Shown: piece by piece, positions 53,228 through 60,356 of the stretch
How the letters are laid out: each line of letters begins with the position of its first letter
How positions within the stretch are numbered: position 1 is the first letter of the stretch
NCBI GenBank assembly: GCA_017463865.1
Contig: JAFTOI010000020.1
Coordinates: forward strand, 1-64,000
Origin: Clostridia bacterium
GTDB lineage: Bacteria > Bacillota > Clostridia > Oscillospirales > CAG-272
Length of the DNA: 64,000 nucleotides
Reading direction: 5' to 3'
The notes under the pieces: model-generated
Told to the model about the DNA's origin: nothing
The model's input: the letters and a program-made list of their open reading frames with translations, nothing else
The model's database searches: none
Made by a program: the position numbers and the translations under genes

Positions 53228-54229
53228 ATGAAAAGCTATTATAATAAAGCAAAAGACTATTCGATTACTTCTCGTTCAGTTAAAACAAAGCATTACGAAG
53301 AATTGAAAAAGCAAGCTGAGGAAGAAAAGAGAACTGCTTTAGAGTTCTGTATATGGTATGATTTCCAGCTGGTGGATAAAGCAAAACTGGATACTGGTGT
53401 GTTTTCCTGTATCTTGGACTTGGTGAATAACAAACACATCACCGCACCCTATGTTAAAGAGTTTCGCCTTGCCTGTATTCTTTTACAGAGGTTTTTACAG
53501 TCCAGCAAGGCAATCAATGACAAGTCCTGCCAAGAGTACATCGCTGACCATCCCGAAGTGGCTTCGAGGTTAGAGACAAAGCGTATCAATATGGATTTCA
53601 GCCAATTTTTGAACTATGACCGAGCCAAGGCACATAAGCAGTTGTTCCCATTCTTCCGAAGCAAGGGTATCAATACTGACCTTGTGGCAGAACTGATAAG
53701 CCGTCATCTGCTGGCATATGACCTTGACCGTCGCAATCTGATTTTTCTGAACAGAACCGATAGAGATACCATCGGTGTTGAGAAACTGGGAACTGGTACA
53801 AAGCACTTCCAGCGTTTAGAGGGAACTATGCCGATGTGCTGGCACTACTGGCTGGAACAGGACGAGCATATTACATTCCGTGCCGACATTGATACGGTCA
53901 TTTTCTTTGATACCACACTCAATATGCTAAAGTACCTCACAGACAACGAGCCACAGGAACGAACACTTTACGCCAGCCTACATACTCCGAACTGCCTATT
54001 GGAAACATACAAGAACACATTGGCGTTGCTCCGCTTAGATGTAAAGATAGAGTATGTGTTTGAGGATGAACTTAAGACCCGCCGTTTTAAGTTGTTCAAC
54101 CTTATGCCCGATGAGTCGATGTTTTTACCGAAGCTGGCAACACCAGCACCCGAACCAATAGCGGCAGAAGCTCCGACAGTCGAAGCCACCGCAACAGCCG
54201 ATAACGATGACGAAGATTTGCCGTTCTGA
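53228..54229 (+). CDS. DUF3991-like protein with SSB-type acidic tail
   Basis: 333-aa protein. Residues about 130-235 resemble the DUF3991 domain found with TOPRIM in plasmid and element primase-like proteins: FFRSKGINTDLVAELISRHLLAYD, then RRNLIFLNRTD and GTGTKHFQRLEGT. The region after it (TVIFFDTTLNMLKYLTD) sits where TOPRIM would be but lacks its acidic motif, so catalytic activity is doubtful. The last 30 residues are a disordered Pro/Ala/Thr linker ending in DDEDLPF, like the C-terminal tip of single-stranded DNA-binding proteins. ATG 53228 with AAAGGAG is preferred to TTG 53225. A DNA-replication or repair role is inferred. Confidence 0.6.
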   Translation: MKSYYNKAKDYSITSRSVKTKHYEELKKQAEEEKRTALEFCIWYDFQLVDKAKLDTGVFSCILDLVNNKHITAPYVKEFRLACILLQRFLQSSKAINDKSCQEYIADHPEVASRLETKRINMDFSQFLNYDRAKAHKQLFPFFRSKGINTDLVAELISRHLLAYDLDRRNLIFLNRTDRDTIGVEKLGTGTKHFQRLEGTMPMCWHYWLEQDEHITFRADIDTVIFFDTTLNMLKYLTDNEPQERTLYASLHTPNCLLETYKNTLALLRLDVKIEYVFEDELKTRRFKLFNLMPDESMFLPKLATPAPEPIAAEAPTVEATATADNDDEDLPF

Positions 54230-54326
54230 TATATATGCTCTTGCTTCACAGCAAGGGCATTTTATATTTTGACTGCTCCAACACTATAATCTAATATCCA
54301 ATAAATATAGAATAGGAGCAATTATT

Positions 54327-54875
54327 ATGGTAAGTATCTGTATCTGCAATCTTGGTCTTTATAACGAGGGCAAATTAGCGTGCAGCTGGATTATACTTCC
54401 CTGTACGGAAAGTAAGCTGCAGCGATTGCTGTGGCGTATCGGTATCAATGAGGTCTATGAGGAATGGTTTATCTGCGATAGTTCCAGCGACCTTAACTGT
54501 GTCAATGAAGTCATTGGAGAGCATACCAGTATTCATAGTCTAAATCGACTGGCTAAGCGTTTACGGGGAATGAGCAAAAGCGAACTCGAAATGCTGGAAG
54601 CGGTGTCAGAGTACGAAAGTCCCCGAACAGCGGACGAGCTGTTGAAGCTGGCGTGTAATTTGGACTGCTATACCATCTATCCCGATGTCAATACCCATGA
54701 GGAACTGGGAGAATACTTCCTGTATGAGCTGGAAGCAATCTCCGTCCCCGAACATTTATTGCCATACTTCAACGCTGAAGCATATGGCAGAGACCTTTCC
54801 TTTTCACTCGATGGTCTTTTCACTTCGGCAGGATTTGTCGAAAAAATTGACGAGCCAAGGGACATAGAATATTAA
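54327..54875 (+). CDS. ardA: Antirestriction protein ArdA
   Basis: 182-aa acidic protein matching ArdA, a DNA mimic that blocks type I restriction enzymes when a mobile element enters a new host. Typical features are the start ISICNLGKYNEG-like (SICICNLGLYNEGKLACSWI), EEWFICDSSSDLN and IGEHTSIHSLNRLAKRL, and an excess of Asp/Glu throughout. Length fits the family. It presupposes transfer of the element as incoming DNA. AGGAGC precedes the ATG. Confidence 0.85.
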   Translation: MVSICICNLGLYNEGKLACSWIILPCTESKLQRLLWRIGINEVYEEWFICDSSSDLNCVNEVIGEHTSIHSLNRLAKRLRGMSKSELEMLEAVSEYESPRTADELLKLACNLDCYTIYPDVNTHEELGEYFLYELEAISVPEHLLPYFNAEAYGRDLSFSLDGLFTSAGFVEKIDEPRDIEY

Positions 54876-54906
54876 ATATATTTTCTATATTCTTTTTTTG
54901 CTCTTT

Positions 54907-54953
54907 GCTATTCCTACAGATAGGAATAGCAAAGGCTGGAACCCTTGTCTTTT
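54907..54953 (+). repeat. Operator-like repeat, copy 2
   Basis: GCTATTCCTA-CAGA-TAGGAATAGC, a perfect 10-bp inverted repeat, followed by AAAGGCTGGAACCCTTG. Shares its right half and downstream bases with copy 1 at 51218-51260. It lies directly before xis. Confidence 0.6.
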
Positions 54954-55021
54954 AAGCAAAAAATATGTTAGAGTATATGTGTAAGCTACAGAACAACAAC
55001 TCGAAAGGAGATTACACATAT

Positions 55022-55207
55022 ATGACTACTAACATTCCGAAGATGATGACCGTTAGAGAAATCGCCGCAACAGGCGTTTTGACTGAAACTGCTATCCGCA
55101 GATTATTAAGAGAAGGAAAGCTTCCTGCTATCTATAGTGGCAAAAAGGCTTTTATCAATTTTGACCTTATGTGTGAAATGCTGGCTAATCTCAAGCCAGC
55201 CAGTTAA
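55022..55207 (+). CDS. xis: Excisionase
   Basis: 61-aa helix-turn-helix DNA-binding protein of the Tn916-type excisionase family. The helix-turn-helix is MTVREIAATGVLTETAIRRLLREGKLP (residues about 9-35), followed by a wing and YSGKKAFINFDLM. It would bend the element ends and direct the integrase towards excision. ATG 55022 follows AAAGGAG. It precedes int by 15 bp. Confidence 0.9.
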   Translation: MTTNIPKMMTVREIAATGVLTETAIRRLLREGKLPAIYSGKKAFINFDLMCEMLANLKPAS

Positions 55208-55222
55208 GAAGGGAGAGATATT

Positions 55223-56362
55223 ATGAGCATTAAAGGCGTTACCAAGCGTGGTGAAAACACATATCGTTTTACCGTTTCAATGGGTTTTGATGAAAACGGA
55301 AAGCATATTCGGCGTACTATGACATACAAATTACCTGAAGGAACGGCACCGACCAAGGCGGAAAAGATGATTCAGAGGGCATATAACGATTTTGAAGATT
55401 TATGTAAAGAGCCGCCTAAAGTTGAAAAAGGCATTACTTTTAAGGAACTTGTTGATATTTATATGAGGGAGTTTGCTCCCAATGAATTGAAACCAGTAAC
55501 CATGTACAACTATGAGGGGGATTTGAGAATCCATCTGCTTCCTGTCTTTGGAGAAAGGGAGTGTGTTGGTATCGAAAACAAAGAGCTGACGACCTTTTTT
55601 ACGGGTCTTGATTTGTCGCCCGAAACAACACGTAAACTAAAGACAGTAATGTCGAGCGTTTTCTCTTATGGAGTAAAGCAGAAGTATATTAACGAAAACC
55701 CCTGCGTGAATGCCAACCATAAGAAAGACCCCAACAAGAAAAAGAAAGTCAAATACCTTAATGGTGAGCAATGTAAGAAGTTGATGGAACTTACCGCTGA
55801 ATATAGCGCATTTAATACTCTAATAAGGTTCTTGCTGCTTACGGGACTGAGAATCGGGGAAGCACTTGCCTTAACTTGGAGTCAAATTGACTTTGTAGAT
55901 GAGGTTGTAAATGTTTCTGATACATTGGCTTTTGCTTACGGTGAAAAATACATGTCTTCGCCCAAAACTGAAAACAGCATTCGTACCATTAAGTTGGGAA
56001 GTTATGGAGTTAGCTTGCTAAAGAACCACAAGGAACAGCAAGAGAATGAGCAACAGCGTGTAGGCATGAGCGAAGAATGTCGCCAGCTTGTATTCCCATC
56101 TCCACTGGGTAAATATGGTGATAGAGGTGGCATTAACAAAGAACTGAAGAAACTGCTGTCGGAGAACGGTATGCCGAGTTTAAGTGTTCATGCTCTGCGC
56201 CATAGCAACGCCAGTCTGATGATTAACGCTGGAGTCGATATTAAAATGGTGTCTGAAAATCTTGGGCATTGTGGTATCGGGGTGACTGGCGATATCTATT
56301 CTCATATGTTCAAGGCATATAAAGCCAAAACCGCAAAAGCACTTGAAGACTTTCTGCTATAA
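55223..56362 (+). CDS. int: Tyrosine integrase
   Basis: 379-aa phage/ICE-type tyrosine recombinase that catalyses integration at the rpsI 3' end. An arm-binding domain of about 60 residues (KGVTKRGENTYRFTVSMGF) is followed by a core-binding SAM-like domain (TFKELVDIYMREFAP). All catalytic residues are visible: LLLTGLRIGEALAL (Arg), SPKTENSIRTI (Lys), HALRHSNASL (HxxR), NLGHCGIGV (His) and DIYSHMF (Tyr). SD GGGAGAG. Unlike the usual position next to one att site, three cargo genes lie between int and the right end. Confidence 0.95.
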   Translation: MSIKGVTKRGENTYRFTVSMGFDENGKHIRRTMTYKLPEGTAPTKAEKMIQRAYNDFEDLCKEPPKVEKGITFKELVDIYMREFAPNELKPVTMYNYEGDLRIHLLPVFGERECVGIENKELTTFFTGLDLSPETTRKLKTVMSSVFSYGVKQKYINENPCVNANHKKDPNKKKKVKYLNGEQCKKLMELTAEYSAFNTLIRFLLLTGLRIGEALALTWSQIDFVDEVVNVSDTLAFAYGEKYMSSPKTENSIRTIKLGSYGVSLLKNHKEQQENEQQRVGMSEECRQLVFPSPLGKYGDRGGINKELKKLLSENGMPSLSVHALRHSNASLMINAGVDIKMVSENLGHCGIGVTGDIYSHMFKAYKAKTAKALEDFLL

Positions 56363-56381
56363 GCTATTCTTACTCGTAAAT

Positions 56382-56410
56382 AAACGGTTCCGCTTTACAC
56401 AGAACCGTTT
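56382..56410 (+). terminator. Terminator of xis-int
   Basis: 9-bp stem AAACGGTTC / GAACCGTTT, 11-nt loop, followed by ATTTATA. Confidence 0.7.
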
Positions 56411-56416
56411 ATTTAT

Positions 56417-56449
56417 AGGACGACACGATACTTACATTCGTGTCGTCCT
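56417..56449 (+). terminator. Second terminator after int
   Basis: 12-bp perfect stem AGGACGACACGA / TCGTGTCGTCCT, 9-nt loop, followed by CTTTATTTATT. Confidence 0.65.
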
Positions 56450-56487
56450 CTTTATTTATTCACATTTTTGTGGTAAAATATTACCAA

Positions 56488-56506
56488 TTAGATAAACTTG
56501 AATTTG
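56488..56506 (+). repeat. Cargo leader repeat, copy 1
   Basis: TTAGATAAACTTGAATTTG, identical to 58080-58098, located before the start codon of the serine hydrolase gene. Confidence 0.6.
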
Positions 56507-56520
56507 ATGGAGAAATCTTT

Positions 56521-57513
56521 ATGAAACCATTTGAAAATATTATTCCGAGAGATTTTCAAGGTGGAGTGCTTGTTCTTAAAGATGGTCAAGTTGTTTTTGA
56601 ATATTGCCAAGGTAATGCTGACCATAGCACAAACACTCCCTTCACATCACATACTACAATTACATTAGCTTCACTGTCTAAGCAATTTGTCGCAACAGCC
56701 ATTTTCCTCCAGATAGAACAGGGGAAACTTTCTTTGGATGATACAATCGACCAGTACTTTCCTCAATATCCCCAGGGAAAGAACATTACGATTCGCCATC
56801 TGCTACATCATTCAAGTGGTATTCCCGATTATATCAGTGATAGAATTATCCCTGATGCAATCCAAAAATATGAATCAGAGCACGGAATCGCACCAACTGA
56901 TGTTATCGAGTTTAATAAGTGCATTGTTTCAGAATGTCGTCCTGTTAGTCTTTCAGAATGTTTTGACCTAATTGGTGAATTACCTTTGTATTTTGAGCCA
57001 GGCTCAGAGGGCAGATACAGTAATACCAATTATTTTTTACTTGGTCACATTCTGGAGAAAGTATCCAGCAAGTCTTTTTCGGATGTAATGCGTGATGTAT
57101 TTATGCTCTTTGGGTTGAAACATACACACATGAATGGGCGTGACGCAGATGCTTGTGGATATGCCAAACATGATGATATCATTTTTTCCTGTGGCAGACC
57201 TGCCATGGATAGTGGTGACAGCAGCGTTGTTTCTTCGCTAACAGATTTAGGACTTTGGTGCAACGCTATACTAAATGCCGATATATTGTCTGCTGACAGT
57301 TGGAAGGAATGTCTGAATTTTAACCCGAAGCCTTATGGATGTGGTTTGTGGCAGTTTGATAATGGTTGGTTTGGACATGATGGAGGATTGCCAGGATTGA
57401 GACATTGGCAAAGGTTGAATTCTAAGGATAAAGTGGCAATCATTATCCTCTCTAATGTTGTTATAGAGGAACCACCCTTTCTTGCCCAAATGATGGAATA
57501 CTTTATTCGCTAA
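56521..57513 (+). CDS. Serine hydrolase, class C beta-lactamase family
   Basis: 330-aa cytoplasmic serine hydrolase of the beta-lactamase/penicillin-binding-like family. The catalytic motifs are ASLSKQFVA (SxxK nucleophile), GRYSNTNYFLLG (YxN) and WFGHDGGLPG (HxG in place of KTG). There is no signal peptide, so it is not an ordinary secreted beta-lactamase; esterase or peptidase activity is more likely. GGAGAA precedes ATG 56521. The first of three cargo genes between int and the right end; upstream it carries the 19-bp leader repeat shared with the kinase gene. Confidence 0.85.
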   Translation: MKPFENIIPRDFQGGVLVLKDGQVVFEYCQGNADHSTNTPFTSHTTITLASLSKQFVATAIFLQIEQGKLSLDDTIDQYFPQYPQGKNITIRHLLHHSSGIPDYISDRIIPDAIQKYESEHGIAPTDVIEFNKCIVSECRPVSLSECFDLIGELPLYFEPGSEGRYSNTNYFLLGHILEKVSSKSFSDVMRDVFMLFGLKHTHMNGRDADACGYAKHDDIIFSCGRPAMDSGDSSVVSSLTDLGLWCNAILNADILSADSWKECLNFNPKPYGCGLWQFDNGWFGHDGGLPGLRHWQRLNSKDKVAIIILSNVVIEEPPFLAQMMEYFIR

Positions 57514-57536
57514 ATCCCAATTTGATGGTGTTTTAT

Positions 57537-58052
57537 ATGAGAACAACGAATGTTATTGTTCTGCCTTATGACAGAGCATGGAAATCTGCTTTTGAAAAAA
57601 TAAAAAAGGAAATTGAAGGTGTAATCGGTGATTTGATTGTTGATATTGAACATGTTGGAAGTACATCAGTTGAAGGACTTTCTGCTAAACCTTGTATTGA
57701 TATTGATGTAGTAATCAAAGATTATTCGGTATTTGAAGATGTTGTTCAAAAATTAGAAACGATTGGCTATATATACGAGGGTGACCTTGGAATCAAGGAT
57801 AGGGAAGCGTTTAATTACTCAAATAAACCACATTTGCAAACGCACCATTTATATGTGTGTCCACAGTATTCAGAGGAATTACATCGGCATGTTACATTTA
57901 GAGATTTTTTGGTAAATAATAACGAAGCAGTAAAAAAATATAGTCTAGTAAAGGAGACGGCTGCAAAACTATTTCCAAATGATATTGAGAAATACATAGA
58001 ATACAAATCGCCTTGCATTGAAGAATTATACAAACAATGTGGGTTGAAATAA
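57537..58052 (+). CDS. GrpB family protein (UPF0157)
   Basis: 171-aa GrpB/UPF0157 protein, a nucleotidyltransferase-fold family of uncertain activity. Typical blocks are VLPYDRAWKSAFEKIK, DIEHVGSTSVEGLSAKPCIDIDV (the GSTS and D-x-D pattern around residues 40-60), HHLYVCPQYSEELHRHVTFRDFL and YKSPCIEELY. Related proteins include antibiotic-modifying or coenzyme-A-related enzymes, but the function here is unknown. Start ATG 57537 has only a weak SD (GATGGTG). Second of the cargo genes, 23 bp after the serine hydrolase. Confidence 0.85.
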   Translation: MRTTNVIVLPYDRAWKSAFEKIKKEIEGVIGDLIVDIEHVGSTSVEGLSAKPCIDIDVVIKDYSVFEDVVQKLETIGYIYEGDLGIKDREAFNYSNKPHLQTHHLYVCPQYSEELHRHVTFRDFLVNNNEAVKKYSLVKETAAKLFPNDIEKYIEYKSPCIEELYKQCGLK

Positions 58053-58079
58053 TTTAGCAAATTCCAGTAGGTAGGACAG

Positions 58080-58098
58080 TTAGATAAACTTGAATTTG
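58080..58098 (+). repeat. Cargo leader repeat, copy 2
   Basis: TTAGATAAACTTGAATTTG, identical to 56488-56506, before the AAA-ATPase cargo gene. Confidence 0.6.
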
Positions 58099-58109
58099 TA
58101 GGTGCGAGA

Positions 58110-58625
58110 ATGATTATTTTAATTACAGGAGCATCCCACACGGGAAAAACAGCACTTGCCCAGCAACTGCTTGAAAAATATAAATATCCATACTTATCCA
58201 TTGACCACTTGAAGATGGGGTTAATTCGTAGTGGAAACACGAAACTCACACCAATAAGTGATGATAGCGATTTGACTTCATACCTGTGGCCGATTGTTCG
58301 CGAAATGATAAAAACTGCCGTTGAGAACAAGCAACACTTAATTGTTGAAGGTTGCTATATTCCGTTCGATTGGCAAAAGGACTTTGACTCCGAATATCTT
58401 GAGAACATCAAATATTTCTGCCTTGTAATGAGTGAGGAATATATCAGAAACCACTTTGCTGACATAAAGAAATATGCAAATGCCATTGAAAATCGTTTGG
58501 ATGATGAATGCTGTACAATGGAGAGTGTATTGGCAGATAATGCAGAAATGTTAGACCTCGCACAGAAGTATAATGTGAATTATATACTCATTGATGATAA
58601 GTACGAAATCAATATTGATTTATAA
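58110..58625 (+). CDS. P-loop kinase-like protein
   Basis: 171-aa AAA/shikimate-kinase-like P-loop protein. Walker A is GASHTGKTALAQQLL at residues 7-21; a Walker B or LID Asp may lie in LSIDHLKMGLIRSG, and LIVEGCYIPFDW follows as in small-molecule kinases or zeta-type toxins. No antitoxin gene is next to it. The substrate is unknown. ATG 58110 is preceded by GTGCGAGA. Last gene before the right end of the element. Confidence 0.75.
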   Translation: MIILITGASHTGKTALAQQLLEKYKYPYLSIDHLKMGLIRSGNTKLTPISDDSDLTSYLWPIVREMIKTAVENKQHLIVEGCYIPFDWQKDFDSEYLENIKYFCLVMSEEYIRNHFADIKKYANAIENRLDDECCTMESVLADNAEMLDLAQKYNVNYILIDDKYEINIDL

Positions 58626-58663
58626 CGATAAATTCCAATTTGTCGAAAAATGTGGGTGTGAAT

Positions 58664-58684
58664 CTTGGTGCAAACTTGGTGCAA
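58664..58684 (+). repeat. Right subterminal direct repeat (integrase arm-type site)
   Basis: Identical in sequence and orientation to 50177-50197; 114 bp inside the right boundary. Confidence 0.55.
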
Positions 58685-58798
58685 CATTCCGTGAAAACCT
58701 ATCAATTTTATAAAACGATATACGATTACACACTCACAATATCACACGATATGAACGTTATTCGTGATATAAAACACTTTCAAACGGTTGCGTAAAAA

Positions 58799-58811
58799 CT
58801 CCAAGAGATAA
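58799..58811 (+). repeat. Right attachment site copy
   Basis: CTCCAAGAGATAA, the second copy of the rpsI 3' end at the element boundary. The 190-bp A/T-rich stretch between the last cargo gene and here holds no gene. Confidence 0.75.
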
Positions 58812-58862
58812 GTTTCGGCTCAGCCGAACCTTCATCTTGTGGGCACCTTGCTTCGCCCATAC

Positions 58863-58894
58863 AAAAAGCTCGCATCTGCGGATGCGAGCTTTTT
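58863..58894. terminator. Bidirectional terminator, probable original rpsI terminator
   Basis: 14-bp stem AAAAAGCTCGCATC / GATGCGAGCTTTTT with a 4-nt loop. It ends the convergent DUF3021 gene and, before insertion, would have closed rplM-rpsI. Confidence 0.85.
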
Positions 58895-58897
58895 TCA

Positions 58898-59323
58898 TTA
58901 TTCCTCCCTGTCCTGCATCCGCGCCAGCTCCTCGTTGACACGGGCGATGCGACGACGTTCTGCACGGTCGGCCAGCAAGAAGAGGGGAATACCCCCGACC
59001 AACGCCCCGCCAACAGTGCACGCCATCACCCGCCAGACAGTTTCTGCGCGAACATACCCGAACAAGCTGAGCAACCCGAACCCTGCCCACGCCTCCAGGA
59101 ACAGGCAGGATAGCCGACGCACCCACAGCGGCCATGTGCCCCGTCCCACTAAAATGATCTGCGCGATCAGTGCAGAAGCCAAAATCTCCATCACAAAGCA
59201 GACCAGCAGGCGGACACCCAACTGCGGATAAAAATGATGGAGAACAAGAAAGCCCAGTGTCACTGCCGTCACGCCGGTCGAAAAGGTCGTCCAGAACAGC
59301 CTGAGCCGTTGTGTAAATTTCAT
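58898..59323 (-). CDS. DUF3021 membrane protein
   Basis: 141-aa membrane protein with four transmembrane helices (VTAVTLGFLVLHHFYP, LVCFVMEILASALIAQIILV, LFLEAWAGFGLLSLFGYV, VMACTVGGALVGGIPLFLLA) and a charged C-terminal tail. The DUF3021 family is regularly encoded next to a LytTR-domain regulator, and here it overlaps that gene by 4 bp. The pair probably forms a membrane-linked signalling unit in which DUF3021 restrains or informs the DNA-binding protein. Confidence 0.88.
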   Translation of the reverse strand: MKFTQRLRLFWTTFSTGVTAVTLGFLVLHHFYPQLGVRLLVCFVMEILASALIAQIILVGRGTWPLWVRRLSCLFLEAWAGFGLLSLFGYVRAETVWRVMACTVGGALVGGIPLFLLADRAERRRIARVNEELARMQDREE

Positions 59324-59763
59324 ATCAGCACCCCCAATTTCTCCTTGATCCCCGGCATGTACTGCCGGGACACCACCAGCGCCTCGCCGGTGGTCAGTGT
59401 CACCAACAGCCGCGAGTTCGGCTCGCGGCGCATGCGGGTGACCTTGCGTAGATTCACGATGGTCGACTTCGAGATCCGCACAAAGCTGGTCTGCGCCAGC
59501 TTTTCCTCGATCTGATACAACTTCGCCGGCGTCTCGAAGGTTCCGCTCGCCGTGTAGAAAAAGACGCGGTCGTCCACCGACTCGAAGTAGAGCAGCTCGC
59601 CCAGCGGGATGAAGTGGGTCTCGTCGCCGGCGATCCCCGCGACGGTGTTGCCTGCCAGACTCAGCGCCGCAATGATCTCGCGCAGCTCGCCCGTCATCGC
59701 CGAGCAGCGCACCGTGATCTCGGGCTCGGCGAGGTTCGGGGCCTCGATGATGTTGATCTTCAT
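59320..59763 (-). CDS. LytTR-family DNA-binding regulator
   Basis: 147-aa regulator without receiver domain. The C-terminal LytTR domain runs from about residue 50: GDETHFIPLGELLYFESVDDRVFFYT, LYQIEEKLAQTSFVRISKSTIVNLRKV and SRLLVTLTTGEALVVSRQYM. It binds direct repeats near promoters. ATG 59763 is preferred because GGAGGGA precedes it. It is divergent from the BlaI/M56 pair with about 200 bp between; target genes are not evident apart from possible autoregulation. Confidence 0.92.
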   Translation of the reverse strand: MKINIIEAPNLAEPEITVRCSAMTGELREIIAALSLAGNTVAGIAGDETHFIPLGELLYFESVDDRVFFYTASGTFETPAKLYQIEEKLAQTSFVRISKSTIVNLRKVTRMRREPNSRLLVTLTTGEALVVSRQYMPGIKEKLGVLI

Positions 59764-59886
59764 GGTCTCCCTCCTTTGCTGGCTATAGGATAGCACAGTT
59801 TCGCCGCCCCGTCAAGGGGGCGGCGGGTATGCTGCGCGCCGGGGCGGGTGTGCTGCAAAATATTTGCTGTGTTCACAAAATTTTCA

Positions 59887-59934
59887 TTGACAAATGTCGC
59901 CGAATGTGCTATACTACATTCACAGACAATTGTC
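59887..59934 (+). promoter_or_regulatory. Promoter and BlaI-type operators
   Basis: TTGACA (59887-59892), 17-bp spacer, TATACT (59910-59915). Two related palindromes, GACAAATGTC (59889-59898, over the -35 box) and GACAATTGTC (59925-59934, at the transcript start), are spaced 36 bp centre to centre. They share the ACA-N2-TGT core of BlaI/MecI operators. Confidence 0.75.
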
Positions 59935-59970
59935 AATGAATTTCCCGAACGAAAACAAGGAGGTAACACG

Positions 59971-60354
59971 ATGAGCCAAACCAACTTCACCCGTCTGCCC
60001 GACGCGGAGCTGGATGTGATGCAGGCACTGTGGCAGGCCGGCGAGCCTCGCCGGCCGTCGCAGCTGCTGGAAGCCCTGCGCGGCAAGCGGAATTGGAGCC
60101 TGTCGACGATACAGGTGCTCTTGACGCGGCTGCACGAGAAGGGCTTCGTCACGCTGACCTGCGAGAAGCGCTTCCACTACTACGCGCCCGCCGTCGGCGA
60201 GGAAGCGTACCGCGTCGGCGAGACACAGAGCTTTCTTGAGCGGATGCACGGCGGCTCGGTCAAATCGCTGATGGCGGCGCTGGTCGAGTGCAACGGCATC
60301 AGCGCCGACGATCTCGACGAGATCGCCCGGATGCTCGGCGGAAAGGAGGGGTGA
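59971..60354 (+). CDS. BlaI/MecI/CopY-family repressor
   Basis: 127-aa winged-helix repressor. LPDAELDVMQALWQAGEPRRPSQLLEAL and WSLSTIQVLLTRLHEKGFVTLTCEK (about residues 8-65) match the BlaI/MecI fold, and the C-terminal helices (FLERMHGGSVKSLMAALVE) form the dimerisation part. ATG 59971 follows AAGGAGG. It presumably binds the two palindromes in its own promoter and is inactivated when the downstream M56 protease is triggered. Confidence 0.92.
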   Translation: MSQTNFTRLPDAELDVMQALWQAGEPRRPSQLLEALRGKRNWSLSTIQVLLTRLHEKGFVTLTCEKRFHYYAPAVGEEAYRVGETQSFLERMHGGSVKSLMAALVECNGISADDLDEIARMLGGKEG

Positions 60355-60356
60355 GC

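Larger units (their letters stand above)
50087..58811 (+). mobile_element. Integrated element at the 3' end of rpsI
   Basis: 8.7-kb A/T-rich island inserted in the end of rpsI. Both boundaries carry the 13-bp direct repeat CTCCAAGAGATAA (50087-50099 and 58799-58811). Just inside each end is the same 21-bp direct repeat made of tandem CTTGGTGCAAA units. It encodes xis and a tyrosine integrase, a second tyrosine recombinase, ardA, a DUF3991-like protein, a structured RNA region and three cargo genes. No relaxase, coupling protein, capsid or secretion gene was found. An integrative mobilizable or satellite-like element is inferred; the 3' end of rpsI is a known target of such elements in Firmicutes. 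Confidence 0.85.

Noticed and set aside
56521..57513. Beta-lactam resistance gene
   Set aside because: Active-site motifs fit the family but there is no signal peptide, and HxG replaces KTG; resistance cannot be claimed.
58110..58625. Zeta-type toxin of a toxin-antitoxin pair
   Set aside because: A P-loop is clear, but no antitoxin gene is adjacent and the substrate-binding region does not clearly match.
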